A stretch of DNA of 64,000 bases from Siphonodentalium dalli (taxonomy: Eukaryota > Mollusca > Scaphopoda > Gadilida > Siphonodentaliidae). This document shows, piece after piece, positions 1 to 11,546 of the stretch (position 1 is the first letter of the stretch; each line of letters opens with the position of its first letter). Location of the stretch: positions 246,449,474-246,513,473 of the forward strand of contig CP136065.1 of NCBI GenBank assembly GCA_032622095.1. The letters run 5' to 3'. The notes beneath the pieces were generated by a model, which saw nothing but the letters and a program-made list of their open reading frames with translations, was not told the origin of the DNA and did no database searches. The translations under genes and the position numbers were made by a program.

Positions 1-334
1 CCTTTCGATCGCGACCATGATCCGTTTAAATTACATTTCAACACTTCAATATGCTTCAGCTACTAGTATGCGAGATAACTGAGTCGCGGCCATATTGGAT
101 TCACCTAGCCCCGTTCCGGAGTCAAAAAATAATATGAGGAAAATACAAATGTTCAATAACGTGTCCAGAATAAATCAACTCTTTAACAAAAAAACGGCAA
201 AGGCAACGCCTTTCGATCGCGACCATGATCCGTTTAAATTACATTTCAACACTTCAATATGCTTCAGCTACTAGTATGCGAGATAACTGAGTCGCGGCCA
301 TATTGGATTCACCTAGCCCCGTTCCGGAGTCAAA
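1..334. repeat. 126-bp direct repeat, two copies, period 208
   Basis: Positions 1-126 recur almost unchanged at 209-334. Both copies run from CCTTTCGATCGCGACC to GTTCCGGAGTCAAA. The 82 bases between them are not repeated. The first copy touches the window edge, so a longer array may continue to the left. No coding potential is seen. Confidence 0.9.
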
Positions 335-340
335 GTTCTG

Positions 341-476
341 TCCAGGGATGCATTCCATATATGGAACTTGTTAATATTCATGATTCCATATATGGAAATC
401 GTGAATTGCAAAAGCTCCATATGTTGAATGATGAATATTCAACATTTTCATATATGGAATGCACCTCCAGAACCTG
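341..476. mobile_element. Short palindromic element with CCATATATGG words
   Basis: The ends are inverted: ATGCATTCCATATATG near 349 pairs with CATATATGGAATGCA near 452. Inside, CCATATATGG occurs at 355-364 and 386-395, and partial versions follow. This is probably a small MITE hairpin. No target duplication was recognised. Confidence 0.5.
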
Positions 477-479
477 AAG

Positions 480-1670
480 CACTTAAACCGTCGAATGGGG
501 GGTGAGTGACCGGATTAATCAAATATATTACCGCGACTCAGTGATCTTTCGTATTACAAAAATAATACCAGTATACCGGTACCCTGGCCGTACATGGTAT
601 GGAGCTCGACCCATAATTAAATTATGTTTTATCTGATCACAATATTTTAATTAGTTTTAGAATTTCAGTTTATCCTGAAATTTTGCACAAAACGGAAAGT
701 GAAATTATTTTCAATTCCATTTCATTTTATATGCCGGGGAAGGGGTTAATGCAAATGATCCTGCGATATTTTTAACCAATAGTTTTCCTTATTTATATCA
801 CGTGACTCAGCTGACAGTCATGTGACACTAATTGCAACGAACCTGAAAGACGAAACAAAAAATAAATTCACCCGACAAAAAGTTGTTTTCAGATGCTTTT
901 GGTGAAAACATGGAAGCAAGGGGCAGAGGAAAAGCTCTAGAGAGAGCACTTAAATTCATCAAACGTCACGAACACAATAATTTAGTAAGAATGAGCGACA
1001 TTTTTTGTGATTTAAAAATCATTTATTCAACAGAAATTTACCCAGAATGATGACGTTTCAAAGTCAACTTTCATTCTCAACAGCTCAATGACAAAAGGTT
1101 TTAAAAACATGACAGCATTTGTTTAGCTGATTTCTGCTTCCCAGGGTAGTCCACTCTGGGAAAGATTTGTCACAATTATTATGAATTATTTCTAATTTGA
1201 CCTGAATCCCCAAAAGAACCAATCATTTGTACTGAAGTGTAGGCCTATGCTATCAGCTATGCCTTTTAATTTAATTTTAAAGGCTTTTTCACATATCGTC
1301 TGTTATATTCAAAGACCCCATAAAACGGGTTTTGGTGCATAAACAATTTTTTAGGGATTCAGAATCGGTGACCTCGATTACATCAGTTAAAATCTTAGGC
1401 TGAAATCCAATCAGAAATCTGTTTTTTTGGCATGTGACTAAAGTTTAAACATCCCATTTTTCATTGGACAATTTTGGAAATTCAGAAAAGAACTAAAATA
1501 ATCTACCAGGTTTGAAAACCCAAAACACATGGGCGTATTTTACGGAAGCCGTCATATAATTCCGCACCAATCAATATAATGTGCAGTTTCCATTACATCT
1601 AATTTGAATTACATTATGAATTATTTAATTTATTATCAAGTTTGTTTGTTCATTTGTTCACAATGAAGGC
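480..1670. other. Stretch without recognised genes
   Basis: AT-rich sequence. I see no convincing exon, RNA gene or complete mobile element. On the minus strand TTTATT at 1672-1677 reads as AATAAA, a candidate polyA signal for the exon at 1888-2226. Confidence 0.5.
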
Positions 1671-1887
1671 TGTTTATTGAATGCTTGTGCACTATAGAGA
1701 TTATATATAGGTCTTCAAAAGTGTAAAATTATTAATTAATCTACCATTTCCCTTTACATGTACTGTATATTAATATGTTATATTACAGATATTATGTATG
1801 ATATCTAACATTATATATTAGACCCTATATTATAAACATATTAGCGTACCGTACCACAAGAATGGCAACGGGTTGTCCCGTTAGTCA

Positions 1888-2226
1888 CTATGGAATTGCT
1901 CTATAGCCACATACTCTCCATCTATCCCACATCCACATGAAGTAAGGTAAATTGTATAGCGTAGTATTGTGCTTATCAAATGTTGGTGGAAATTCAATAC
2001 AATTTAATATTTCCAATAGCATGTTGCTACCCATATATGTCGATGAAAATAGTTGAACAGCATTATGTATGATGCATTCCAAACCGTTTCCTGCCAACAC
2101 TGCAACTTCCTCTCGTACTCTCTCATCTAGTACTTGTCTGAAAGTTGGAATGGGTAGGAGAACTATTCTCAAATATATGGAACTGAATTCAGAGAACACT
2201 CTGTAAGACTTATATGTCCCGTTGTT
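1888..2226 (-). CDS. Probable 3'-terminal exon of an unrecognised gene
   Basis: On the minus strand a sequence ending CTACTATTTGCACAG (acceptor at about 2227-2241) leads into a phase-0 open frame of 112 codons ending in TAG at 1888-1890. The product begins NNGTYKSYRVF. It contains a basic/acidic helix-like run, RQVLDERVREEVAVL, and later FPPTFDKHNTTLYNLPYF and an aromatic tail, MWMWDRWRVCGYRAIP. Residue composition is protein-like, with few low-complexity runs, unlike most open frames here. A minus-strand AATAAA lies about 210 bases past the stop. Upstream exons should lie beyond 2240, but a TCCA minisatellite begins at 2460 and I could not find them. I do not recognise the family. It could be a host gene or a remnant of a domesticated or mobile element protein. 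Confidence 0.5.
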   Translation of the reverse strand, partial: NNGTYKSYRVFSEFSSIYLRIVLLPIPTFRQVLDERVREEVAVLAGNGLECIIHNAVQLFSSTYMGSNMLLEILNCIEFPPTFDKHNTTLYNLPYFMWMWDRWRVCGYRAIP

Positions 2227-2459
2227 CTGTGCAAATAGTAGGAGTTTTAGAAATCACCCAGGTTCAAACATTAGCTTTAAAGAGAAAGCTCACATAAACC
2301 GTTGTATGACAGTTTTGTTGTGCTACTAACTTTGATGCTGAAGGCACATTGGTCCAGTAATTTCCAGAATGAAACTGCCATTCAAAATAGCTGCATGAGT
2401 TGCTATTCGAGTCCCAAATGTGCATATCATTTTGCTGCGCAAACAAAACAAGTCAGTTT

Positions 2460-3535
2460 ACACCCTTCCAATCCAGTTATCCATACCTCTATTCATAGAT
2501 CCATATATCATCCAACTCAACCAATCATCCATCCATCAATTCAACCAACCATCCATCAATCCAACCATACATACCCCATCCGCCCATCCATCCATACATC
2601 AGTCATACATACAATCAATCCATCCAGTCATCCATACATACACCCATCCATCTATATATGCACCTATCGGTCGATCGATACATTTATCCATCAATCAATA
2701 GCCCTACCCATCCATCCATACACCAATTCATTGATCCATCCATATATGTACATCAATATAATCAACCATCCATCCATACATCCATCCACCCATCCATCCA
2801 TCTATAAAACCAACCATCCATACATCCACTATCTGCCCAAACCCATTGTCCATCAATACGTCCATCCATCCATGAATCCAAACCACTATCCATCCAACCA
2901 CCAATCCAACCATCCATCCGTGAATCCATCCACTCATCCATCAATCTATCAAACCATACATAAATTCACAACCCTACACATCCACCATCCATCCATATAG
3001 CCATCCATCAATCCATCCATACATCCACCATACATCAAATGAACCAACAATCCATCCATAAATCCACTCATCCATCGATCCATACCTCCATCCATTCATC
3101 CATACATCCACCCATCCATCTATTCGACCAAACATCCACCCATACATCGAACCATCCATCTATATATCAAACCAACTGTCCATTCATCAACCAAACAATC
3201 AATCCATACATCCATAACTCCACACATCCATCCGTCCATTGATCCACCCAACCATAACCCCACCCACCCATCCATCCATCCATCCTTCCATCCGCACATC
3301 CATCCACCCACTCATCCATCCATCCATCCATACATCCATCTATCCAACCAAACGTCCATCAAAACAACCATCCACCCATACATCGAACCATCCATCTAGC
3401 AAACCAACCGTCCATTCATTCATCAATCGAACAATCAATCAATCCATAACTCCGCCCATCCATCCATCTATCCTTCCATCCACACATCCATCCCCACATC
3501 CATCCATCCATCCATTCATCCACACATTCATCATT
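2460..3535. repeat. TCCA/TACA-type minisatellite, about 1.1 kb
   Basis: Degenerate tandem CCATCCATCCATA-type tetramers with interspersed CAACCAACCA and CAATCAATC runs. Because the unit lacks stops in several frames, long spurious frames arise on both strands, rich in Ser/His/Pro/Ile on plus and Trp/Met/Asp/Gly on minus. None is coding. Confidence 0.95.
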
Positions 3536-4830
3536 TCAAAATTCAATACATTAGCACGGGCTACAGACTGGTGTGTTCATCTGATCATCGTGAAATTTGT
3601 TGTGGATGTTAATATTAATATGTAGATGGGAACGAATCATTTTGGGGTCATTCGGCTATAAAACATGGCCACTGGCAGCCATCTTGGATTTTACTCTTTG
3701 AATGACTAAATCTTTTGGCATAGACTACAGATCGTACCTTTGGCCGGATGATTATGAAATTTGTCATGGCTGTTGACATTGACATGTAGATGGGGAACGA
3801 GTCATTTTGGGGTCATTCGGCCGTAAAACATGGCCGCTGGTAGCCATCTTGGATTTTACTCTTTGCATTACTAAATCCTTTGGCATGGACTACAGATCAT
3901 ACCTTTGGTCGGATCATTATGAAATTTGTCATAGCTGTTGACATTGATATGTAGATGGGAAATAGTCATTTTGGGGTCATTCAGTAAAAATAAATGGCCG
4001 TCAGCAGCCATCTTGCATTTCAAAATTCAATCCATTTGCACGGGCTACATGGTCTGATCATCATGAAATTTGTCATGGATGTTAATATGGACATGTAGAT
4101 GGGAACTTGTCATTTTGGGGGCATTTGGCGATAAAACATGGCCACTGGCAGCCATCTTGGATTTTACTCTTTTCTTGACTAAACCATTTGGCACAGGTTA
4201 CAAGTCATACCTTTGGTCGGTTCATTATGAAATTTATCATGGTGTCAACATTGACATGTAGATGGGAACGAGTCATTTTGGGGTCATTCGGCCATAAAAC
4301 ATGGCTACCGGAGGCCATCCTAGATTTTACACTTTGCATGACTAAATCCTTTGGCATGGGGCCATTGGGGCTTTAGGTCATACCTTTGGTGGGATCATCA
4401 TGAAATTTGTTATGGCTGATAACATTGACATGTAGATGGGAACGAGTCATTTTGGGGTCATTCGGCCATAAAACATGGCCACTGACAGCCATTTGGATTT
4501 TACTCCTTGCATGGCTAAATCCTTTGGCACAGGTTTCAAGTCATACCTTCAGTTGGATCATCATGAAATTTGTCATGGATGTTAATATTAACATATGTAG
4601 ATGGGAACGAGTCATTTTGGTGTCATTCCGCCATAAAACATGGCTGCCAGTAGCCATCTTGGATTTTACTCTTTGCATGACTAAATCCTTTGGCACACCA
4701 TACAGTCCACTTCCCTCATCTGATCATCACCAAACTTCATATTGATTTTGATATTGATGGGAGCTATCAAATGATTTTGATATTCATTGGAAAACATAGC
4801 TGCCAGTGGCCATCTTGGATTTTATTTTAT
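3536..4830. repeat. ~165-bp tandem array, about seven diverged copies
   Basis: Each unit contains TAGATGGGAACGAGTCATTT, GGGGTCATTCGGCCATAAAA, CATGGCC, a block reading AGCCATCTTGGATTTTACTC, and ATTATGAAATTTGTCATGG. The landmark GATGGGAACGA or a variant recurs near 3626, 3789, 3952, 4097, 4260, 4433 and 4600. Copies differ by small indels, so open frames do not persist. Confidence 0.9.
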
Positions 4831-4835
4831 ATATA

Positions 4836-4985
4836 GAGGATCTCACATGAGTTTCTATTTTATACGGAATTTATCAACCGAGTTGACTAAATTCGATTTG
4901 AGCCGAGGTTTACCGAGGCTCAAATAGAATTGTGGACGAGGTTGATAAATTACGTATAAAATAGGACGAGTGTGAGATACTTTTT
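4836..4985. mobile_element. Palindromic hairpin element
   Basis: TCTATTTTATACGGAATTTA near 4853 is inverted as AAATTACGTATAAAATAGGA near 4945. The outer arms GATCTCACATGAG and ACGAGTGTGAGATAC also pair. Typical of a small MITE. The superfamily is not determined. Confidence 0.6.
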
Positions 4986-5436
4986 ATCACATGATCAAAT
5001 AAACGCGAAGCAATGCGAAATATCCATCGAAAACAACGATAAAAACCGCAGCGATCGCAAGTCATTTGAAGAACGATGTGACGTCATCGCACGCGCTGAT
5101 ATTAAACGTGTCTCTTATCGATAATTATGAAACTGCTTTTATGGGAAAATTATGTGATAAATATATATATCTTCATGTTGATAATCTAGTATTACTTCTA
5201 AGACATTTCAACTTTCCACATTCCTAATCACTCCATTGACTGTAACACTTGAAATTATTCCCTTTCCAAGTTGAGCTACAGTGTCATTGACAGTTTCATT
5301 CACACTTATTTATGAGTGACGAGTCGACATCTCCATTTTGTTTCTGACTAAGCATCCTGTGAAGGGAATCGGTGTTCTGAAAAATAATTGCATGTGTTCT
5401 GTCATACATATTTTCCAAACACCGGTCTTCTATGGT

Positions 5437-6509
5437 TTAACCCTTTCAGTGCCAGGGGCCGATCTCATCGGCCCTAATTTATGGTCTGTAAAATCGGCAG
5501 CCCTAAAAAAAAAATTTGTTTTTTTTGTTTTTTTGGGTTGGATTTTTTTTATAGCATGCTTAAAGGGGTACTGTACCCAAGATGTTGTTGTTGGTTTCTA
5601 TAATCCCCGAGTCGGAGAATAAGGTAACAACTTTTCCATTTTTTGAAAGCCTGTTGAGTACGAAGTATTGTTACGGATGGCAAATTTACCGGAATGCAAA
5701 ATTACAAATTGTCGTTGTCGAGTAATTTTTGTAAAGTTTTCAACCAAATGAATCAAATAAACATTATATTATATGCTTAGTAGTCCCATATACTCATTTA
5801 AGTTAGTGTACCGTCACTAGTCAATGAGTGGCTTGTGTTTTCTCCCCGTATAAGCATAATGTTTCAAACGATCGTGTGTGCAATTGTTTTCCTAATCCAG
5901 TATCCCTCAATTATAATTTGATTACGTTTTGTACACGGAAATTCGAATTTTAAGAGACGCCATTTTATGGCTGGAGCCATAAAATCAATTTATATTAAAT
6001 TATTAACTTTTAAATTATTAAATTTTAAGATAGCCTATTAACCTGAGCGTTTACAGAATACATCTTCGAGACAAATTACTTATATTTCTATATAGTATCG
6101 ATAATAGATCGTTGTTATCACCGGGAATTTATTGAAAATGGCGTACAGTACCCCTTTAAGCATGCTATAGCGAATTTAAAAACAAACTGGTTAAAACCTT
6201 AGGGGCATGTTATAACTCAAAACTATCACCAAGTATTCATAGTAATAATTTTGATGCCCATGAAAAACGTAAGATTCCCTGGCATTAAACCTACAAAATA
6301 AGTCTGCCACTGAAAGAGAGTTATCAGAAAAAATTATTAAAATTGTAAAAAATTGAAAAAAATAATAACAAATGATGAAAAATTGTTAGGCCAATGCATT
6401 TTCTTATATATGCGAGGTGACCTATGCTCGACTCGCATATATAAGAGAATGCATTGGCACAGGGTATATGGGTTGATACAAAAATCGGACTTGGCACTGA
6501 AAGGGTTAA
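5437..6509. mobile_element. TTAA-flanked piggyBac-like element, family C
   Basis: The ends are TTAACCCTTTCAGTGCCA at 5437 and its inverse, GGCACTGAAAGGGTTAA, ending at 6509. Both are flanked by the TTAA typical of piggyBac insertions, whose ends commonly start CCCTTT. Near the right end (about 6388-6462) lies the hairpin module built on GCCAATGCATT, TCTTATATATGCGAG and inverse. A second TTAA element is nested at 5560-6159. No transposase is seen, so it is non-autonomous. Confidence 0.75.
5560..6159. mobile_element. Nested TTAA element with GGGGTACTGTAC ends
   Basis: TTAAAGGGGTACTGTACCC at 5560 is inverted as GTACAGTACCCCTTTAA, ending at 6159. The host flanks ATAGCATGC and GCATGCTAT are themselves inverted. 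The element therefore entered the central TTAA of a palindrome in family C. The interior is AT-rich and non-coding. Confidence 0.75.
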
Positions 6510-7342
6510 ATTGGTTTATTTCTGCAAAATATCTTAAACGAAATGGTATTTTGCCTTGATGGAAAGTTCTAACAAGATAGAGTTCTCCGTCTTTCTACAC
6601 TCCGAATTTACCTGAAGTTTCGGTTCTAAATATAGCTTGTAGAACTGCCCCAAAAGGTTTTTTGTATTTTACTTGAAGAATCAAAATAAAAACAACACTA
6701 ATTGATAGAAGCGTTTATGGACAGGTGTCTTCGATTTATTATTTTATACCCTGGAAACTTGTTAGGAAGAGGTATTGACCATCTTAAATAACTGTTTGTT
6801 CGAAAAGCTATATATAATTTTATAGTAAAAGATATGAACATATTCTATTATTAAATAATGAATCATTTATTGGAGAGATATGATTTTGATAAGATATTCT
6901 TCTGAGAGTTTGGAGACTTGTAAACCCGACAATTAAATTAATTAATTTTTATATGCAGGTTAACTGTTCAGATAGAGTGAGATATCATAAGTTAAATTTA
7001 ATAGATTTAAAATAGATTCAAATCTACGTGTGATACAGTCCTTCGATTTTGAGATGCACATTACAAGTCCTTGCATGCCTTTGTGTGCCTGGAATTGATA
7101 AGCAGTGTGCAAAATGGTGCACGCCTCAGGATCTTGGTTTGTGCATAGTATACGGTGTCTCGGACAATATTCATTCATTGTAAAACAAATTTGTTTTGGA
7201 TAAAGTTGGCTCTCTTATCCGGAACAGGTAAGTAATGAATGATAAAACTGACTCGGACCGGCTGACTGAGTGACACGAGTTTCAGTGCCTAAAGATGATG
7301 TTACCAATACTTACTTCAACCGATTTGGTTTAGGCCTAAAAA
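6510..7342. other. No recognised gene
   Basis: AT-rich sequence. Near 6700-6765 a piece resembles the ends of the TTAA element at 34234-34762 (ATTGATAGAAGC, TATTATTTTATACC), so it is probably old transposon sequence. Confidence 0.4.
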
Positions 7343-8115
7343 CAGGGTGTCCACGGCTCCTTGAATTCCTTGAAACTCCTTGATTTGGAAAATCAATTTT
7401 CCAGGGCCCTTGAAACCCTTGAATTGAATGCCCACCCCTTGAAAACCCTGGAATTCCGTGTAGCCCTAAAACCCAGGTATATCGATTCATCGGGAGTCTA
7501 TTAATATAGATAGTTTAGTTCCGAACGCGTTGTTGGTATATGGGAAGTAACTCCATTTTGAATTTCCGCTGGCGGCAATTCTCTCGAGTCAATTGTAATT
7601 GTGTGACCCCCCCCCAATGAAGTGTGGTATTGTTGTTGGTATATGGGACGTAACTCCATTTCCCGCCAACACCAATTCTCTCGAATCTATTTCAATTATG
7701 TGATCCCCTATGAAGCATCATAAAATTGAACACGACAAAAAATAGTTTCGAGCTTTTCAAACTCAGGTACCGTAATTAGTGTATTTTTATTGTATCGGAT
7801 CGAGGTATTTTGTATATTATATACACATTCGACATTAGAAACCCGTGTTTTACATCAAAACGTACAAATTAACAAAAACGAAACCGAAACGAAAAAATCA
7901 CATCCGCTTCCGATGACCTTCATTTCCTGTTTACGTAAAAAGCCCAAAATGCTAAAATTATGGTGGAAAACGTGGTATGACATGTAATGTTCAACAGTTG
8001 GTTCCTGGAAACTCCTTGAAAATTGTCGGGGCAGTCCTTGAAAATCCTTGAATTGACTATTGGAACCTCCTTGAAACTCCTTGAATTCATTCACCAGAAA
8101 TGGGCAGATACCCTG
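7343..8115. mobile_element. hAT-like non-autonomous element, CAGGGTG ends
   Basis: The left end CAGGGTGTCCACGG is followed by CTCCTTGAATTCCTTGAAAC. The right end is the inverse, with TCCTTGAAACTCCTTGAATT then GATACCCTG. CAGGG ends and CCTTGAA subterminal repeats are common in invertebrate hAT-type MITEs. The flanks (CCTAAAAA and AAAAAGAA) are not a clean 8-bp duplication. An internal ~103-bp tandem pair occupies 7529-7720. Confidence 0.55.
7529..7720. repeat. ~103-bp tandem duplication
   Basis: GTTGTTGGTATATGGGA and the following AACTCCATTT start at 7529 and again at 7632. Both are followed by CAATTCTCTCGA and AATTGTGTGACC-like text. It lies inside the hAT-like element. Confidence 0.8.
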
Positions 8116-8743
8116 AAAAAGAATTACCTATGTTTCTGATAACCCGACGGACCCATGTCCGAAACTGCCAACTCATAGTTTCTGCTAATTTTGTTTAAAA
8201 CAATATATATATTATGTCTATACAGAAACATAATAAGCCTATATGAAGATGTGTAGATGATTTGTAATACATTCAATTTGTAATACAGTTCAAATAGCAT
8301 ACAGGTTTAACATTCTCAGGGCAAGATTGTTATTGAAAACTAGTCAAATTATCCACTTGGCTATTTATAATTCTGTTGTTTCAATAATGTATACATGTAT
8401 CTAATTAATATACACATCAACAAGATCATTAGCCTTGGACCACATGTACTTGTTAACATGTTAACTCAATTATTACTCAGGGAATTAAAATATCAAGGAA
8501 ATCAGGAATACAATCAGTTAGGAGTCCTGTTTCTCTAAATCATATTTTAATATGGCAGACATGATGTCTATGTATGTGGGATGTCATATCTGCCCAAAGA
8601 ATCACTGCTTTGTGGAAATTGGACTGATTACACCAGGGACCAGCTAAGAGGGGGGTGTTGTAGATCATGCCATGAATCTCTTATCTGGCTAACACCCGGT
8701 ATATGCATGCAACGAAATCTATATGTGACCCGCCATATCAAAT

Positions 8744-9167
8744 CCAGTCGTAAGTCGGGGATATTTTTACCCTGTGCCAATGCATTCTCTTATATATGCG
8801 AGTCGACCATAGGTCGCCTCGCATATATAAGAGAATGCATTGGCCTAACAATTTTTTACAATTTTAATAATTTTTTCTTGTATTCTTTAACAATTTCACT
8901 TATAATTTCACCTATACAGAGCCCCAGACAAACATGAGCAGACGTCACTCTTCTATATGCTTCTATATATGTGTGGGGCTCCCTGCAGGGTAATGGATGT
9001 TTTTTATTTTATGTCCTAAAAATTGTAAGAAACATTTATTTAAAAAAAAATGATAAAAAATTGTTAGGCCAATGCATTCTCTTATATATGCGAGGCGACC
9101 TATGGTCGACTCGCATATATAAGAGAATGCATTGGCACACGGTAAAAAAATCCCGACTTACGACTGG
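8744..9167. mobile_element. Element with CCAGTCGTAAGTCGGG ends carrying the hairpin module
   Basis: CCAGTCGTAAGTCGGG at 8744 is inverted as CCCGACTTACGACTGG, ending at 9167. Next to each end sits one copy of the palindromic hairpin module (about 8776-8844 and 9067-9137). The outer ends lack the TTAACCCTTT of the other carriers. No clear target duplication is seen. Confidence 0.7.
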
Positions 9168-9202
9168 ACAGTATTACTGAGAGCCTCCACTATTAATATA
9201 GA

Positions 9203-10062
9203 TCATGCCATGAATCTCTTATCTGGCTAACGCCCGTAGAGATCATATTCTACCTGTACAAAACCTGGGAACCTTTTGAAGTTTTGATAGGGAACCTAAT
9301 GAAGTCGAAAATTTAATGCCGGGAATATATTCCTTTGTTATTATCTGTTTCTTAAAGTGATGTGAAACACTCCGGTAGGGTGATCAGACAGATATGGAGA
9401 ATACTGTTGCTCAAGGTACTTATTTTTACAAATATTATATCCAAATTGACAGCACACATCGTAATTTTTATATATTCAATAAATGCAGCGATTCACATGG
9501 CGAAATCATTTTCGTTAGTTTATCGTCATAAGATGCGTTCTGAATCGAAAAGTAAATATTTACAATTGAGCGTAGTTTGGACGATGTTTTCTATGGAGTG
9601 GTATGATCGATTTACTTGAGATTTTCGGCGATGTTAGTAGAATGATACATTCCTCCAGTATCCCTGAATACTAACTTATCAGTTTCACGCACCCGAACAA
9701 GTCCAAAATATTTCTTTAATAATGTACTTCACTGTAGGTGAAGGTTCCAACTCGAAATTTTCATGATTTAAGTGACTTTGTGAGTCATTTTGCTTTGCTT
9801 TTCTTACAATTATGGAATTTATCCTGGGTAATTAATTGAATGTTTATTGCGATATCGGCTCTCAAACGTCGCAGAAAAGCATGCAATTTCGAGTTGGGGA
9901 CCTTCACATATAGTGAAGTACACTATTAAGGAACAGATTATCATTAAGATATATATTCCCCGTGTTATTTTTCAACTTTATATTGTTCCCTGTCAAAACT
10001 TCAAAAAGTTCCCAGGTTTTGTACTGGTGGAAAATTATCTCTACGGGCGTTAGCCAGATAAG
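9203..10062. mobile_element. Long-inverted-repeat element, interrupted
   Basis: TTATCTGGCTAACGCCCGTA then GAGATCATATTC and AAAACCTGGGAACC at the left pair with their inverses, ending ACGGGCGTTAGCCAGATAAG near 10062. A diverged second copy lies at about 30165-30845. This copy is interrupted by the TTAA repeat at 9352-9719. The word CATGCCATGAATCTCTTAT at its left also occurs at 8668 and inverted near 10524, hinting at more complex ends. Confidence 0.7.
9352..9719. mobile_element. TTAA-flanked repeat R, copy 1 (nested)
   Basis: It starts TTAAAGTGATGTGAAACAC and ends AATATTTCTTTAA. Other copies are at 26734-27111 and 61061-61429, with a fragment at 50994. All show TTAA at both ends. Terminal inversion is weak, so the piggyBac-like assignment rests mainly on the TTAA flanks. 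The paralogous host at 30.3 kb lacks the insertion. Confidence 0.75.
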
Positions 10063-10627
10063 GAATCGGGGAGCTAAATGTGTTCTAGAGTCGGGGAGCG
10101 AGTACACCGTGGAATGCTAAAGGTGAAGGTAACTGAAGAATGACCTACACCTGATACATGCGACACGTTATTAAAGGATGACATCGCGTTTATTTGATTT
10201 GTACATAATATTTAAATAATTTAAACTGGTGAATGAATGGGGGAATAGATTTTTGTGAGCGGGAAATTTATTTAACTAGCTGCTGTAGTCCTGGGTTTTC
10301 CAGATCAAATTTGGCTGTGAGATAGCCCTGTCATAGACTTGGGGATTTATTTTAAAAAGTAAACACATGACCTATGATTTTTCTTGCATTTTCGTGATCA
10401 ACTGGTGTCAATCTAGCTGGGTAAACATCACTGGTATGGCTTGCAGGCTTCAATTCAGTGAATTTGGCCGAAATGTTAACACTGTCGCCTATGGGAAACC
10501 ATTTAGTTCAGTGATTCCATAAGAGATTCATGGCATGATCTAGCTAGCGATGTGGGAGATTTCTTCTCCCTAAAATGTGCCACTTCTCCGTATTTTTGTT
10601 CTTGGGAGAAGTAACTTCTCTCTCATA
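10063..10627. other. No recognised gene
   Basis: Ordinary AT-rich sequence. The only landmark is an inverted copy of CATGCCATGAATCTCTTAT near 10524. Confidence 0.4.
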
Positions 10628-10823
10628 TACAGTAATGCCCTAAATAATCGACTCCTTAACAACAGCAGAATTATGGGTAACTTTTCAGGATTTAGTCGGA
10701 AATATGGCTTGTTGCCATTCATCGGAAAGCTCTCAGCAACAAGCCATATTTCGGACTAAATCCTGAAAAGTTACCCATAATTCTGCTGTGGTTAAGGAGT
10801 CGATTATTTAGGGCATTACTGTA
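10628..10823. mobile_element. TA-type palindromic MITE (family P), copy 1
   Basis: Starts TACAGTAATGCCCTAAATAA and ends with the inverse, GGGCATTACTGTA. Nearly the whole element is one hairpin: the arms contain ATTATGGGTAACTTTTCAGG, ATTTAGTCGGAAATATGGC and TTGTTGCCATTCATCGG. TA at both ends suits a Tc1/mariner-type target, but no transposase is present. Confidence 0.85.
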
Positions 10824-11279
10824 CAAGTATCCATATGTTCCAACTGCATATTTCACTGATTATAATGGTGTTCTTACTCATAATAATGGTTTTATAAATA
10901 GGCTCCTGTTTTGTACTTATTGGATCATAAAAGGGTGATGTTCTGGTGTAAACTGGAATTCATCCATTGTTACTTCTCCCTGACAACCAAACATCTAGAC
11001 TGTCCCTGGATTACACAGTTCCGGAAGGTGGGGAAAAAAACAATTCCCTACGGTACCTACCTACCCTACCCTGGAGGGGTTACATTAGCAGAAACACTGA
11101 TCTTTTTTTTTTTTAGCCTTATAGAAGTATTTATTTCCAAATAATGTCCTTTTTGCTTTATATACCTGTACATGGGGTTAATTCCCATAGGTTCGCCTAA
11201 TATAAACAGTGTGCCAGTTGATCCAAAATCAGGTGCACAATACTGGGCACCTGTTCAAAAACAAAGGACTGGTAATATT

Positions 11280-11509
11280 TACAGTAATGACCTAAGTAAT
11301 CGACTCCTTAACCACAGCAGAATTATGGGTAACTTTTCACTGAGAGCTTTCCGATGAATGACAACAAGCCATATTTCCGACTAAATCCTGAAAAATTACC
11401 CATAATTCTCTCACCGAGAGCTTTCTGATGAATATTTCCGACTAAATCCTGAAAAGTTACCCATAATTCTTCTGTGGTTAAGGAGTCGATTACTTAGGGC
11501 ATTACTGTA
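11280..11509. mobile_element. Family P MITE, copy 2
   Basis: TACAGTAATGACCTAAGTAA to TTAGGGCATTACTGTA. The hairpin centre has rearranged: AAAGCTCTCAGTG-type centres occur twice with a partial arm between. Confidence 0.8.
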
Positions 11510-11546
11510 GGTAACACTACAATATTTATCCTAGCTTCATGCCTTA

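Noticed and set aside
2302-3625. Long open frames on both strands rich in Ser/His/Pro or Trp/Met/Gly
   Set aside because: They are translations of the TCCA minisatellite; the unit has no stops in several frames.
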